Of a stretch of 64,000 nucleotides of DNA, positions 1-8,046 are shown piece after piece. Within the stretch, counting starts at the first letter, position 1, and each line of letters starts with the position of its first letter. The notes under the pieces are model-generated. The model was not told where the DNA came from, made no database searches, and saw only the letters and a list, made by a program, of their open reading frames with translations. The translations under genes and the position numbers were made by a program. The stretch spans positions 124,001-188,000 of the forward strand of contig CAWDYA010000002.1 of the NCBI GenBank assembly GCA_963806495.1, in the 5' to 3' direction. Origin of the DNA: CAWDYA01 sp963806495 (lineage in GTDB: Bacteria; Acidobacteriota; Polarisedimenticolia; JACPZX01; DASXTC01).

Positions 1-1159
1 AGTCCTTCTCGTAAATCTTGCACTCTTCGGAAAGCCGCGTGATGTAGGGGATGTCGATCTTCACGGTCCGATCCCTGAGCGCCTCCATGAACTCGTTGTT
101 CTGGAGCTTGCGGTACTCGGGCTCGTTGGTGTGACCGATGATCACCTCGTCGATGTCGGTCTGGGCGAATTTCTTCGGCTTGATCTTGTGCTCCTGCGAG
201 GCGCCCAGCAGATCGTACAGGAACGCCACGTCGAGCTTGAGGACCTCGATGAACTCGATCAGCCCCCGGTTCGCGATGTTGAACTCGCCGTCGAAGTTGA
301 ATGCCCGCGGGTCGGAGTCGGATCCGAATTCCGCAATCTTGCGGTAGTTGATGTCGCCCGTCAGCTCGGTGGAATCCTGGTTCTTCTCGTCCTTCGGCTG
401 GAAGGTGCCGATGCCGACCCGATCCTTCTCGGAGAGGATGGCTCGGAAGACTTTGACGTGGGACACGATCTTGGTCCAGTCGCCTCGGTAACGGATGTTC
501 AGCTCGCGGTAATACTGGCGGCAGGCCGGACAGAGGTCTCCCTCGATACGCGTGCGCTTGTTCTCGGGGCGTCCCTTGTTGAGGTGCTCCAGCACGCGCG
601 GCCGCAGATCCTCCGGGACCAGATGCAGCGGTTCCTCGTGCATCGGGCAGGGGATTTCGTCCTCGGCCTTGGCGCTGCGCCGCCCCTGGTACTCGGCTCC
701 CATCACCCAGGAGAAGGTATACAGCGCCCCCTCGGTTGTGCGGGAGTACTGCTCGATCCCTTTCTTCAGGAGCCGCACGATGGTCGACTTGGAACTGCCG
801 ACGGGGCCGTGCAGCAGCAACACGCGCTTCTCGGTGCCATACCGCTGGGCGGCCGACTTGAAGGCGTTGACGAGCTTCATGATAGGGATATCGAGGCCGT
901 AAATCGCGTCGCGGCCGTCGCCGTCCACATCATCGAAGAAGTTGTAGTGGATGATCCTCTTCTTGTTGTCGTAGTACTCGTACCATCCCTTGGAGAGGAT
1001 CATGTCGTAGATCCGCTGGAACGCCGACCGGGTGGTCTCGGATTGCTGGCGCACGATGTCCAGGTATTCCTCAAAAGACCCCTCCCAGTGCTGGTCCCGG
1101 AACGCTTTGAGGTCCTGCATCTGGCCGACGAGGGAGATGATCTCGGATCCTGAGGACAT
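1..1159 (-). CDS. prkA: PrkA family serine protein kinase (3' part beyond window)
   Basis: This is the N-terminal part of a PrkA-type serine protein kinase, a cytoplasmic AAA-like kinase linked to stress and starvation responses. I read it by translating the minus strand from an ATG at 1159; the frame stays open to the window edge, so the C-terminus is missing. It begins MSSGSEIISLVGQM and carries the characteristic PrkA P-loop GPVGSSKST near residue 107. Further conserved stretches are GALYTFSWVMG, the cysteine pairs CPMH and CPAC, and RGLIEFIEVLK. PrkA genes are often followed by yeaH and spoVR; that side lies outside the window. A well-formed promoter sits about 100 bp upstream. Confidence 0.93.
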   Translation of the reverse strand, partial: MSSGSEIISLVGQMQDLKAFRDQHWEGSFEEYLDIVRQQSETTRSAFQRIYDMILSKGWYEYYDNKKRIIHYNFFDDVDGDGRDAIYGLDIPIMKLVNAFKSAAQRYGTEKRVLLLHGPVGSSKSTIVRLLKKGIEQYSRTTEGALYTFSWVMGAEYQGRRSAKAEDEIPCPMHEEPLHLVPEDLRPRVLEHLNKGRPENKRTRIEGDLCPACRQYYRELNIRYRGDWTKIVSHVKVFRAILSEKDRVGIGTFQPKDEKNQDSTELTGDINYRKIAEFGSDSDPRAFNFDGEFNIANRGLIEFIEVLKLDVAFLYDLLGASQEHKIKPKKFAQTDIDEVIIGHTNEPEYRKLQNNEFMEALRDRTVKIDIPYITRLSEECKIYEKD

Positions 1160-1260
1160 GCGGGAACCTCCATGAGCCCTGCGTTCGCCCGCCGCCGCGG
1201 AGCCGGGCCTAATTACTTGTATGTCAACGCTTCCCGGCGTCGGGCTCCCTACACGCCTCG

Positions 1261-1289
1261 AATATAAGCCAGCATCCGGTGGTTGTCAA
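1261..1289 (-). promoter_or_regulatory. Predicted sigma70-type promoter for prkA
   Basis: On the minus strand TTGACA (1284-1289) is followed by a 17-bp spacer and TATATT (1261-1266). This is a near-consensus housekeeping promoter pointing at prkA. The predicted leader is roughly 95 nt. It lies in the 170-bp gap between the anti-sigma gene end and prkA; nothing else was recognised there. Confidence 0.6.
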
Positions 1290-1329
1290 AGTTACGATCT
1301 TCGGGGACTTCGTCGCTTTCGGGAGGGGG

Positions 1330-1950
1330 TCAGGAGCGGGGTCCGCCGTGTCCCGTGGAGCTGCTGTGGAGCATCCATATGGTGACGACGGCGACCGGGA
1401 TCGCCAGCACGAGGCCCATGACGAGGGCAGTGGAGAGGATCTGCAGGGTCACCGAGACGTCAATCCCCGCCGACCCCGAAAGGTCGGTGCCCACGCCCCC
1501 GTGCAGCAGCCGGCTCGCCATGGGGAGGGCGCTCTCGAGCAGCGCGCCGACGGGGTCGGCGTCCGAGCCGGTGAAGAGGCTGACGAGGAATGAGAGGGGG
1601 CGCCCCAGTGTCCCGAGGATCGGGGTCTCGGGCCGGGAGGCTCCGGCCAGGCCGCCGCCGAGAAGGAGCGCGAGCCCCGTCCACCGGGCGGCCCGATTCA
1701 GGGTGCCGTCTGCGAGAGCGCTGTCCCGGAACTGCCGGAGCCGCTCCATGACCGACGAGGCGATGTCGCGGGGCGGTGTCTTCTCCTCGAGCGCCGAACA
1801 GCGGCCCATGACCGCCTCGATGCCTTCGGCCCGGGCGCGGCAGGGCCCGCACGAGTCCAGATGCCGGCGGGTCTCGAGCGTGTCGGACGGGTCGGTCTCC
1901 TTCTCGATGAAGAAGGAGAGCATCGGCCTGACCTCGACGCACTTCAGCAT
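1330..1950 (-). CDS. Zinc-finger anti-sigma factor
   Basis: This 206-residue protein has the organisation of a membrane-bound anti-sigma factor that holds an ECF sigma factor inactive. The N-terminal zinc-binding anti-sigma (ZAS) motif is visible as HLDSCGPC (H-x3-C-x2-C) near residue 30. Hydrophobic segments follow at about residues 90-105 and, near the C-terminus, ILSTALVMGLVLAIPVAVV. The gene overlaps the end of the upstream ECF sigma gene by 7 bp, the usual sigma/anti-sigma coupling. The partner is therefore almost certainly that sigma factor. The sensed signal cannot be told from sequence. Confidence 0.85.
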   Translation of the reverse strand: MLKCVEVRPMLSFFIEKETDPSDTLETRRHLDSCGPCRARAEGIEAVMGRCSALEEKTPPRDIASSVMERLRQFRDSALADGTLNRAARWTGLALLLGGGLAGASRPETPILGTLGRPLSFLVSLFTGSDADPVGALLESALPMASRLLHGGVGTDLSGSAGIDVSVTLQILSTALVMGLVLAIPVAVVTIWMLHSSSTGHGGPRS

Positions 1951-2579
1951 GGCTCGACCGCCTTTCTCAGCACCTCGCGGGCCCGGAAGATCCGGTTCTT
2001 GACCGTTCCGAGCGGCAGCCCCGTGATACGGGCGATCTCATCGTAGCGGCGCTCCCCCTGGTGCCTCAGCAGCAGCACCTGGCGGTAATCGGCCGGCAGC
2101 CGGCCGAGAGCCTCCTCGAGCTGCTCGCGGGTCTCGAGCGCCTCGAGAAACTCGTCCGGCAGGGGGCCGTTCGCCGGCACTTCCCTCGGGCCCCTTTCCT
2201 CGTCGCCGGCGGGAGCGTCGAGCGAGAGCGTCGAGCCGACCCGGCGCTTGCGGATCAGATCGATGGCCGCGTTGCTGGCTATCCGGTACATCCAGGTCGT
2301 GAACCGGAAGCGGGGGTCGAACCTCTCGAGCGAGCAGAAGACCTTCATGAACACTTCCTGGCTGAGATCCATTGCCTCGTCCGGGTCGTGCACCATCCGG
2401 AGCAGGAAGTTGTAGATGGCTCCCTGGTGGCGCCGGACGAGCGACTCGAATTCGGAGCCGTGTCCCTGGAGGACCCGACGCACGATCTGCTCGTCGGTGA
2501 GCGGTGCGGCCGCTGCGGACCGTGTCTTTCCTGCCCCAGACGGGCACTTTCTGGCGAGAGCCCCTGTGCTGCGTCCCAT
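1944..2579 (-). CDS. ECF-subfamily RNA polymerase sigma factor (RpoE-like)
   Basis: This is an alternative sigma factor of about 211 residues. Region 2 is seen as FLLRMVHDPDEAMDLSQEVF and the -10-recognition part FTTWMYRIASNAAIDLIRK. Region 4 follows as LPADYRQVLLLRHQGERRYDEIA and the HTH segment TGLPLGTVKNRIFRAREVL. The frame is open a further 414 bp upstream, but that extension is low complexity and unlike sigma factors. I therefore place the start at the ATG at 2579, which gives the usual ECF length. It overlaps the anti-sigma gene by 7 bp. No clear autoregulatory GGAAC-type -35 was found upstream. Confidence 0.9.
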   Translation of the reverse strand: MGRSTGALARKCPSGAGKTRSAAAAPLTDEQIVRRVLQGHGSEFESLVRRHQGAIYNFLLRMVHDPDEAMDLSQEVFMKVFCSLERFDPRFRFTTWMYRIASNAAIDLIRKRRVGSTLSLDAPAGDEERGPREVPANGPLPDEFLEALETREQLEEALGRLPADYRQVLLLRHQGERRYDEIARITGLPLGTVKNRIFRAREVLRKAVEPC

Positions 2580-2729
2580 CCGCTGCCCCCCGCATCGGCC
2601 CGGTCCCCTCCGGACCGGTGCGCCTTCCGATTGGACACCCGACTCCCTAATAACGTTTGTAGGGGGGCGGAGGTTTCGGAGCCGGGTGTTTATTCTCGCG
2701 GCCGCGCCGGTCGATCGGGCCGAAATCCT

Positions 2730-2759
2730 TTGATTTGACATGCGGAGCGCCCGTATAAT
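2730..2759 (+). promoter_or_regulatory. Predicted promoter for the GGDEF-PilZ gene
   Basis: A perfect -10 hexamer TATAAT (2754-2759) is preceded by TTGATT (2730-2735) at an 18-bp spacing. The ATG of the diguanylate cyclase is 21 bp downstream of the -10. A perfect TTGACA at 2735-2740 overlaps but is only 13 bp from the -10, too close for normal sigma70 use. Confidence 0.5.
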
Positions 2760-2780
2760 GCGCGCCGGGACGAGGTGCGG

Positions 2781-3980
2781 ATGCCAGCGGGTAAGGGGAC
2801 GGCCAAAAACACGGAGAGGCTCCTTCGCCTGCTCGACGGGCCCATGGGCAGGGGTGAGACCGTCCTGGGTCGGCTCGACACGATCTTCTCGGAGACCGGC
2901 AATCCCGTTCACGCCGAGCTGCTCCGGCTGCTGACGCATCTGACCTACTCCAACGAGGTGGCCCGGCAGGTCTGGTCGGGATACCAGGTCCACCGCGCCA
3001 CCCTCCAGCGGCGGCTCGGACGCGACGTCGGCCCGCGCGTGGCGCTATTCGACTACCTGCTGAACGTCGACCCGCGCCTGTCGAACCCCAAGATCATCGA
3101 GTTCTCCGATTTCGAGCAGACCGAGCGCTCGGCGATTACCGACCATCTGACCGGGCTGTTCAATCGCGGCCACTTCGACGGCTGTCTCACGAGAGAGATC
3201 AACAGGTGCCGCCGGTACGGGCAGGCCGCCTCCCTCGTCCTGCTCGACATCGACGATTTCAAGACCATCAACGACGAGCACGGACACCCGGCGGGGGACG
3301 CCGTCCTCAAGGACGTGGGCCGGCTCCTGATCCAGCGGGTGCGCGACATCGACATCGCCGCCCGGTACGGCGGGGAGGAGTTCGGCATCATCCTGCCCGA
3401 GACGCGTCGGATGAGCGCGTATGTCGTGGCCGAGAGGATACGCAGCGAGCTCGAGCGCTTTTTCAAACGCAAGACGATCAACGGGAAGGAGATTCGCGTA
3501 ACCGTGAGCGGCGGGGTGTCCTCCTTTCCCGAGGACGCTGACGGGCCGCGGGGCCTGCTCGCACGGGCCGACGAGGCGCTCTACCGAGCCAAGCGCGCCG
3601 GCCGGAACCTGGTGTCGATCTACTACCGGGAAAAGCGTCGTGCACGAAGGATCGACATCGAGGCCCGGGGCATCCGGGTGCGGCTGATGGACGACGGTGC
3701 CTTGCGGCCCGCTTCCTGTCGCGCCCTCAACATCAGTGAGGGCGGGATGCTGATCGAGTCGGCCCGCCCGTTGAGGCTCGGACAGAGCCTCCAGATCCGG
3801 GTGCGGTTCTCCGGCGAGGCGGAGCTGGACCTGACGGGCGAAGTCGTCCGGCTCGAGGAGCGCAGCGCCCCGCGCAAGCGGAAGGTGTACGACGCCGGGG
3901 TGCGGTTCCGTTTCGGCCGGCGAAGTCTTCCGCCGGAGCTCACCCGTTTCATCCGCGAGACCGCTGCCGCGGACGCCTGA
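2781..3980 (+). CDS. Diguanylate cyclase (GGDEF) with C-terminal PilZ domain
   Basis: This cytoplasmic protein of about 399 residues should make cyclic di-GMP and also bind it. Residues 1-110 are helical without a recognised sensor domain. The GGDEF domain spans about 115-285, with the active-site loop YGGEEF (197-201) and an intact inhibitory I-site RDID (188-191). A PilZ domain follows (about 287-395), with an arginine-rich REKRRARR motif and NISEGG matching the N-x-S-x-x-G signature. I chose ATG 2781; GTG 2775 is possible. No transmembrane segment is seen. Having both domains suggests the protein reads its own product or couples synthesis to a local target. Confidence 0.92.
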   Translation: MPAGKGTAKNTERLLRLLDGPMGRGETVLGRLDTIFSETGNPVHAELLRLLTHLTYSNEVARQVWSGYQVHRATLQRRLGRDVGPRVALFDYLLNVDPRLSNPKIIEFSDFEQTERSAITDHLTGLFNRGHFDGCLTREINRCRRYGQAASLVLLDIDDFKTINDEHGHPAGDAVLKDVGRLLIQRVRDIDIAARYGGEEFGIILPETRRMSAYVVAERIRSELERFFKRKTINGKEIRVTVSGGVSSFPEDADGPRGLLARADEALYRAKRAGRNLVSIYYREKRRARRIDIEARGIRVRLMDDGALRPASCRALNISEGGMLIESARPLRLGQSLQIRVRFSGEAELDLTGEVVRLEERSAPRKRKVYDAGVRFRFGRRSLPPELTRFIRETAAADA

Positions 3981-3999
3981 CCGACGCGGAGAACTCTTC

Positions 4000-4692
4000 A
4001 TGCTCGCTCTCGCCATCGATACATCCACGTCCGCCGGCAGTGTCGGTCTGGCCGACGACGGGTGTCTGAGCGCCGATCTGACGGTATCGAGCGGCCAGAC
4101 CCATTCCGAGCGGCTGCTGTGCGCGATCGAGGCGGTGATGGCGGCCTCGGGTGTGACCTGGAGCGGGGTGGACCTGCTCGCGGTGGCCTGCGGGCCGGGT
4201 TCCTTCACGGGCCTGCGGATCGGGATGGCGACTGCGAAAGGGCTGGCCCTCGCGCTGTCGCGGCCCGTCACCGGTTTCTCCACTCTGGAGACGATCGCCT
4301 TCGCCTGCGCCGCCGAGGCGTGCGGATCGGGTCCTCGGGCCGTTCTCGCGCTGCTCAACGCGGGGCGCGGGGAGGTGTATCGTGGGCTCTACCGGGACTC
4401 AGGGGACGGACCTCAGGCGCTGCGGCCCGAGGCGGCCGTCGAGCCCGCGGAGGCGCTCGCCGGGGTGCCGGGGGGCTGCATCGTGTGCGGGGACGGATTC
4501 GAGGCCTATCGCGACCTGATGCGGCCGCATCTGCCCCTCGATGCCGTGCTTCTGCGGCGCACGCCGCCCATCGGCTCCGCGCTGGCGAGGCGCGCGATCG
4601 ATCGGGCCCGACGCACGGGCCTCGGGGGGCTGCCCCCACCCACGCCCAACTACCTGCGGCTGTCCGACGCGGAGATCCACTTCAGGGGATGA
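4000..4692 (+). CDS. tsaB: tRNA threonylcarbamoyladenosine biosynthesis protein TsaB
   Basis: TsaB is the scaffold partner of TsaD in making the t6A modification at position 37 of ANN-decoding tRNAs. The 230-residue product starts MLALAIDTSTSAGSVGL, with the ASKHA-fold first beta-hairpin. It carries the family signature ACGPGSFTGLRIGMATAKGL near residue 65, and its length is typical. It is followed 16 bp later by rimI, a very common bacterial pairing, so the two are probably co-transcribed from the promoter ahead of the GGDEF gene or through readthrough. Confidence 0.95.
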   Translation: MLALAIDTSTSAGSVGLADDGCLSADLTVSSGQTHSERLLCAIEAVMAASGVTWSGVDLLAVACGPGSFTGLRIGMATAKGLALALSRPVTGFSTLETIAFACAAEACGSGPRAVLALLNAGRGEVYRGLYRDSGDGPQALRPEAAVEPAEALAGVPGGCIVCGDGFEAYRDLMRPHLPLDAVLLRRTPPIGSALARRAIDRARRTGLGGLPPPTPNYLRLSDAEIHFRG

Positions 4693-4708
4693 CGGGAGGC
4701 CGGCGCCG

Positions 4709-5176
4709 ATGAGCCGCTGGAAGCTCCATCCGATGCGCGATGCCGACGTGAGCGCCGTCGTTGAAATCGAGAACGAGGCGTTCAACAGCCCGTGGCCGGC
4801 CGGGGCTTTCCGTGAGGAGATCCGCAACCCCGTGGCCCGCTGCCTCGTCGCGAGGCCCGCCGGGGGCGAGAGTGTGGACGGCTACATCTGCTACTGGGTG
4901 ATCGGCGAGGAGCTGCTCATCAACAACGTCGCCGTGCTCTTTGCGCGCCGCGGTCGTGGCCTGGGCCGGCTGATGCTGCGTCGTGCATTGCGCGACGGCC
5001 GATCGGCTGGCTGCCGCTTCGCCTACCTCGAGGTGAGACCCTCGAACGAGGCGGCGATCCACCTCTACGAGAGTCATGGCTTCGCGACGATCACGCGCCG
5101 CAAGGGGTATTACTCCGACACGAAGGAGGACGCCCTGGTCATGCGCGCGACCTTGAAAGGGCCGGAAATGGGGTGA
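4709..5176 (+). CDS. rimI: Ribosomal protein S18-alanine N-acetyltransferase RimI
   Basis: This GNAT-fold acetyltransferase of 155 residues is of the RimI family, which acetylates the N-terminal alanine of ribosomal protein S18. The start is the ATG at 4709 (MSRWKLHPMRDADVS); an upstream in-frame extension reads as tsaB out of frame and was discarded. The acetyl-CoA motif A is seen as FARRGRGLGRLMLRRAL. The usual C-terminal elements LEVRPSNEAAIHLYESHGF and RKGYYSDTKEDALVM are intact. Its position after tsaB matches the common tsaB-rimI operon. Confidence 0.94.
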   Translation: MSRWKLHPMRDADVSAVVEIENEAFNSPWPAGAFREEIRNPVARCLVARPAGGESVDGYICYWVIGEELLINNVAVLFARRGRGLGRLMLRRALRDGRSAGCRFAYLEVRPSNEAAIHLYESHGFATITRRKGYYSDTKEDALVMRATLKGPEMG

Positions 5177-5258
5177 TATGATGCGCGCATGCGACGGCTG
5201 GTTCACCTCGCCCGCCCCTTTTCCCCTGAAAAGCCCGGTTTTGCGACGGAGATGACTG

Positions 5259-5504
5259 ATGCCCATCTCTCTTGATATCGTCAGTGAGCGCCTGATGAGG
5301 GAAAACGACGAATACCGGCGTTTGTTCGAGAAGCATCGCGGCTGCGACGAGCGGCTGGAGAGGCTCAACGCCCGGCACATCCTCAGCGACGAGGAGAAGG
5401 TCGAGGCGATCACCCTGAAGAAACACAAGCTGGCCCTGAAGGATCGGATGGCAGAGATCGCCAGGGAGTTCACGAACAACCCGGCCGGAAGTACCGGGAG
5501 CTGA
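5259..5504 (+). CDS. DUF465 (YdcH-like) small coiled-coil protein
   Basis: This is an 81-residue, highly charged helical protein. It matches the DUF465/YdcH family in the paired-helix pattern EYRRLFEKHRGCDERLERL and the hallmark KKHKLALKDRMAEI near residue 55. Function is not established for the family. The start is ATG 5259. The gene follows rimI by 82 bp and precedes psd by 40 bp; an 8-bp perfect stem (5501-5508 with 5524-5531) overlaps its stop codon. Confidence 0.85.
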   Translation: MPISLDIVSERLMRENDEYRRLFEKHRGCDERLERLNARHILSDEEKVEAITLKKHKLALKDRMAEIAREFTNNPAGSTGS

Positions 5505-5531
5505 CCGGTCGTTTCCGGCCGTTCCGGTCAG
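5501..5531 (+). other. Stem-loop between the DUF465 gene and psd
   Basis: CTGACCGG (5501-5508) and CCGGTCAG (5524-5531) form a perfect 8-bp stem that begins at the DUF465 stop codon and ends 13 bp before the psd GTG start. There is no T-run, so it is not a standard intrinsic terminator. It could affect psd translation or mRNA stability. Confidence 0.35.
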
Positions 5532-5544
5532 TCGGGGGCTGAGA

Positions 5545-6174
5545 GTGGTCAAAGACGTCTGGCCCTACCTGACCGGGGGCCTGTTGCTCACGGTGCTGCT
5601 CGCCGTCCTGGCGCCTCCCGCAGCGGCGGTGTTCGCCGCCGTGCTCACGCTCGCGGTCGCCTCCTTCTTCCGCGACCCCCGGCGCGCGATCCCGGCCAGC
5701 CCGGATCTGATCCTCTCACCGGCGGACGGCCGGGTGGTGGGTATCGAGCCAGGGCAGGGGGAGCATGAAGGCCTGACCTGCGTGTCGATTTTCCTCTCGG
5801 TGTTCAACGTCCACGTGAACAGGGCCCCCGTGGCGGGGCGTGTGGCGGATATCCGCTACACTCCGGGTCAGTTCCTGCCCGCTTTCAGGGAGAAGGCGAG
5901 CGAGCTCAACGAGCAGAACTTCATCGCGCTGGAGACCGACCGCGGCCCGATGGCGGTCAAGCAGATCGCCGGGCTGATCGCGCGGCGGATCCGGTGCTGG
6001 AAGCGCCCGGGGGACACCGTGGCCCGGGGAGAGAAGATCGGATTCATCACGTTCGGCTCGCGCGTGGACCTCTACCTTCCGCTTGCAGCGGATCTGAAGG
6101 TGCGGCTCGGCGACCGGGTGCGCGGCGGCACGTCGGTGATGGCCGTCTTCGCCGATGGTGAGGCGGGTCAATGA
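5545..6174 (+). CDS. psd: Phosphatidylserine decarboxylase proenzyme
   Basis: It converts phosphatidylserine to phosphatidylethanolamine at the inner membrane, using a pyruvoyl group made by self-cleavage. The 209-residue length fits the short Psd class. A membrane-anchoring stretch occupies residues 9-35. ILSPADGRVVGIE and VFLSVFNVHVNRAP-like segments are conserved. The self-cleavage site is the GS within FGSRVDLYLP near residue 172, which would give the alpha chain. The start is GTG 5545. It overlaps pssA by 4 bp, so decarboxylase and synthase are translationally coupled. Confidence 0.95.
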   Translation: MVKDVWPYLTGGLLLTVLLAVLAPPAAAVFAAVLTLAVASFFRDPRRAIPASPDLILSPADGRVVGIEPGQGEHEGLTCVSIFLSVFNVHVNRAPVAGRVADIRYTPGQFLPAFREKASELNEQNFIALETDRGPMAVKQIAGLIARRIRCWKRPGDTVARGEKIGFITFGSRVDLYLPLAADLKVRLGDRVRGGTSVMAVFADGEAGQ

Positions 6175-7001
6175 GAGTGCGGCACGGACCGGTATTCGAC
6201 AGGTTCTCAGACCCCTCCGAGCGGCCCCCGCGGCGGGCCCGGAGGGGGATGTACCTCCTGCCGAGCCTCTTCACGGTGGGTAACATCTTCTGCGGCTACG
6301 TGTCGATCGTGCGCTCCACGACGGGCGAGTATGAATGGGCCGCCCTGCTCATACTGATCGCGGCTCTGCTCGACGGGCTCGACGGCCGGGTCGCCCGGTT
6401 CACCGGCACGGCCTCCGAGTTCGGACTGCAGCTCGACTCGCTCGCGGACGTCGTTTCATTCGGTGTCGCGCCGGCGGTGCTGGCCTTCTCCTGGTCGCTG
6501 TCGACCTTCGGACGCGTCGGCTGGACCGTCTCGTTCCTGTTCGTCATGTGCGGGGCACTGCGGCTGGCCCGTTTCAACCTGCAGCGCACCGTGCACGACC
6601 GCCGGTTCTTCGTCGGCCTGCCGATACCGGCCGCGGCCTGCATCATCGCCACGACCGTCTACTCCCATCCGGAGCCACCCGAGGCCACGGGCGATCCTCT
6701 GATGGGGATCATGCTGCTGGTGCTGGTGCTGCTCGTGTCCCTGCTCATGGTGAGCCGGGTCAGATACCGTTCCTTCAAGGACCTGGACCTGAAGAGCCGC
6801 CGCTCCTACAAGTGGCTGCTGGTGCCGGCGGCGGTGCTGGCGCTCGTGGCGCTCAACCCCCAGATCATGCTGATGCTGGCCGGGTTCGGGTATCTTGTGT
6901 CGGGCATCCTGCCGCGTTTCCGGTCGGGCCGGCACGAGGATCCCGAGGCACGGATGGAGCGGCTCGCCGCCCACGGCGACACGGGAGGCAAGGGTGTCTG
7001 A
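6171..7001 (+). CDS. pssA: CDP-diacylglycerol-serine O-phosphatidyltransferase
   Basis: PssA makes phosphatidylserine from CDP-diacylglycerol and serine, the step before Psd. The 276-residue integral membrane protein has the CDP-alcohol phosphotransferase signature at about residues 67-95. It reads DGLDGRVARFTG, then an 8-residue gap and LQLDSLADVVSFG, giving DG-x2-AR-x8-G-x3-D-x3-D. Several hydrophobic helices follow, including a run of leucine and valine near residue 185. Start ATG 6171 overlaps the psd stop, and its own stop is overlapped by the next gene. This is a tight phosphatidylethanolamine operon. Confidence 0.95.
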   Translation: MRVRHGPVFDRFSDPSERPPRRARRGMYLLPSLFTVGNIFCGYVSIVRSTTGEYEWAALLILIAALLDGLDGRVARFTGTASEFGLQLDSLADVVSFGVAPAVLAFSWSLSTFGRVGWTVSFLFVMCGALRLARFNLQRTVHDRRFFVGLPIPAAACIIATTVYSHPEPPEATGDPLMGIMLLVLVLLVSLLMVSRVRYRSFKDLDLKSRRSYKWLLVPAAVLALVALNPQIMLMLAGFGYLVSGILPRFRSGRHEDPEARMERLAAHGDTGGKGV

Positions 7002-8046
7002 CACGAGGGATTCCGAAGTGGCCGTCGGCTCGCGCGTCGGGCTCTTCGGATCGACGTCGCTTCAGGCGCGGGAGATGCGGGCCATCCTCGAGGGCCGGGC
7101 TCTCCCGGTGGTGGATCTGAAGCTGTACGACGACCAGGGCGAAGGAACGATCGCGGAGTTCGACGGAGAGGCGCTTCTGGTGGCACGGCCCGACGAGGAG
7201 CTCGCAGCCGGGCTGGACGTGGCGCTCCTGTGCGGCACGAGGGCGCAGACCCTGCCGTATCTCGACTGGCCGGCACGACGCGGGTTCGTCGCCGTGGATG
7301 TCTCCGGTGCCTCGTCGGGGCGGCCGGGCGTCCCGCTGATCCACATGGACATCAATCCCGGCGAGGTCGCCGCGAAAGAGGGGGGCAGGCCCGCGCCGCT
7401 CATCGCATCGCCGCACCCCGTGTCGCACAATGTCGCGACCGTGTGCCACGCCCTGGCACGGCATGGCGCGATCCGGCGCATCGACGCGTTCTCCCTTCTG
7501 CCCGCGGCCGATCGGGGTGAGCCGGGGATCCAGGAGCTATACGATCAGACCCTCGGACTGCTCAACTTCGCCAGTGTGCCGAAGGACACGTTCGGCCGGC
7601 AGATCGCCTTCAACGCGCTTCCGGCGCAGGACGTGACGGAAGGGGGGCCGGATGGCATTCCCGGCGCAGCGCCTCGCACGGAGATCGCCGCACTGCTGGG
7701 GATGGAGCCTTCCGCCGTCATGACTTCCTCGGTGTACGTCGCGATCTTCCACGGCCACGCGCACGCCCTGACGGTAACATTCGAGCGACCCGTCCGCAGG
7801 GAGGAGCTTCACGAGGGGCTCGCCGGCGACGCTGCGATCCGCATGGTGGACGACCCCGACTCGTTCTCACCCGTTGACCTCGCCGGGCAGGACACGGTCG
7901 CCGTCAACGGCCTGCGGGCCGATCCCCTCCTCCCGGAGCGGGTCAGCCTCTGGATCTTCTGCGACAACCTCAAGGGAGGAGCCGCGCTGAACGCCGTCCG
8001 CATCATGGAGCGTGTCATCGAGCTGAGACGTGAGGGGAGCCGATGA
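6994..8046 (+). CDS. Aspartate-semialdehyde dehydrogenase-like (USG-1 family) protein
   Basis: This 350-residue protein has the Asd fold: an N-terminal Rossmann part (VGLFGSTSLQAREM) and a C-terminal dimerisation domain (TSSVYVAIFHGHAHALTVTF, SLWIFCDNLKGGAALNAV). The stretch that in true Asd holds the catalytic cysteine (N-P-N-C) reads ASPHPVSHN at about 138-146. The nucleophile is therefore absent, as in the USG-1 paralogues. I expect no normal dehydrogenase activity, and the true role is unknown. GTG 6994 overlaps the pssA stop by 8 bp. Its position after phospholipid genes does not suggest lysine or threonine biosynthesis. Confidence 0.85.
   Translation: MSDTRDSEVAVGSRVGLFGSTSLQAREMRAILEGRALPVVDLKLYDDQGEGTIAEFDGEALLVARPDEELAAGLDVALLCGTRAQTLPYLDWPARRGFVAVDVSGASSGRPGVPLIHMDINPGEVAAKEGGRPAPLIASPHPVSHNVATVCHALARHGAIRRIDAFSLLPAADRGEPGIQELYDQTLGLLNFASVPKDTFGRQIAFNALPAQDVTEGGPDGIPGAAPRTEIAALLGMEPSAVMTSSVYVAIFHGHAHALTVTFERPVRREELHEGLAGDAAIRMVDDPDSFSPVDLAGQDTVAVNGLRADPLLPERVSLWIFCDNLKGGAALNAVRIMERVIELRREGSR

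Noticed and set aside
131..1153. Plus-strand open frame opposite prkA
   Set aside because: The minus strand encodes an unmistakable PrkA protein; the plus frame has no recognisable features.
2735..2759. TTGACA with TATAAT as a promoter at 13-bp spacing
   Set aside because: The spacing is too short for sigma70; the overlapping TTGATT at 18 bp is preferred.
2580..2993. Upstream extension of the ECF sigma gene
   Set aside because: It would add 138 low-complexity residues unlike sigma factors and would cross the divergent promoter and start of the GGDEF gene.
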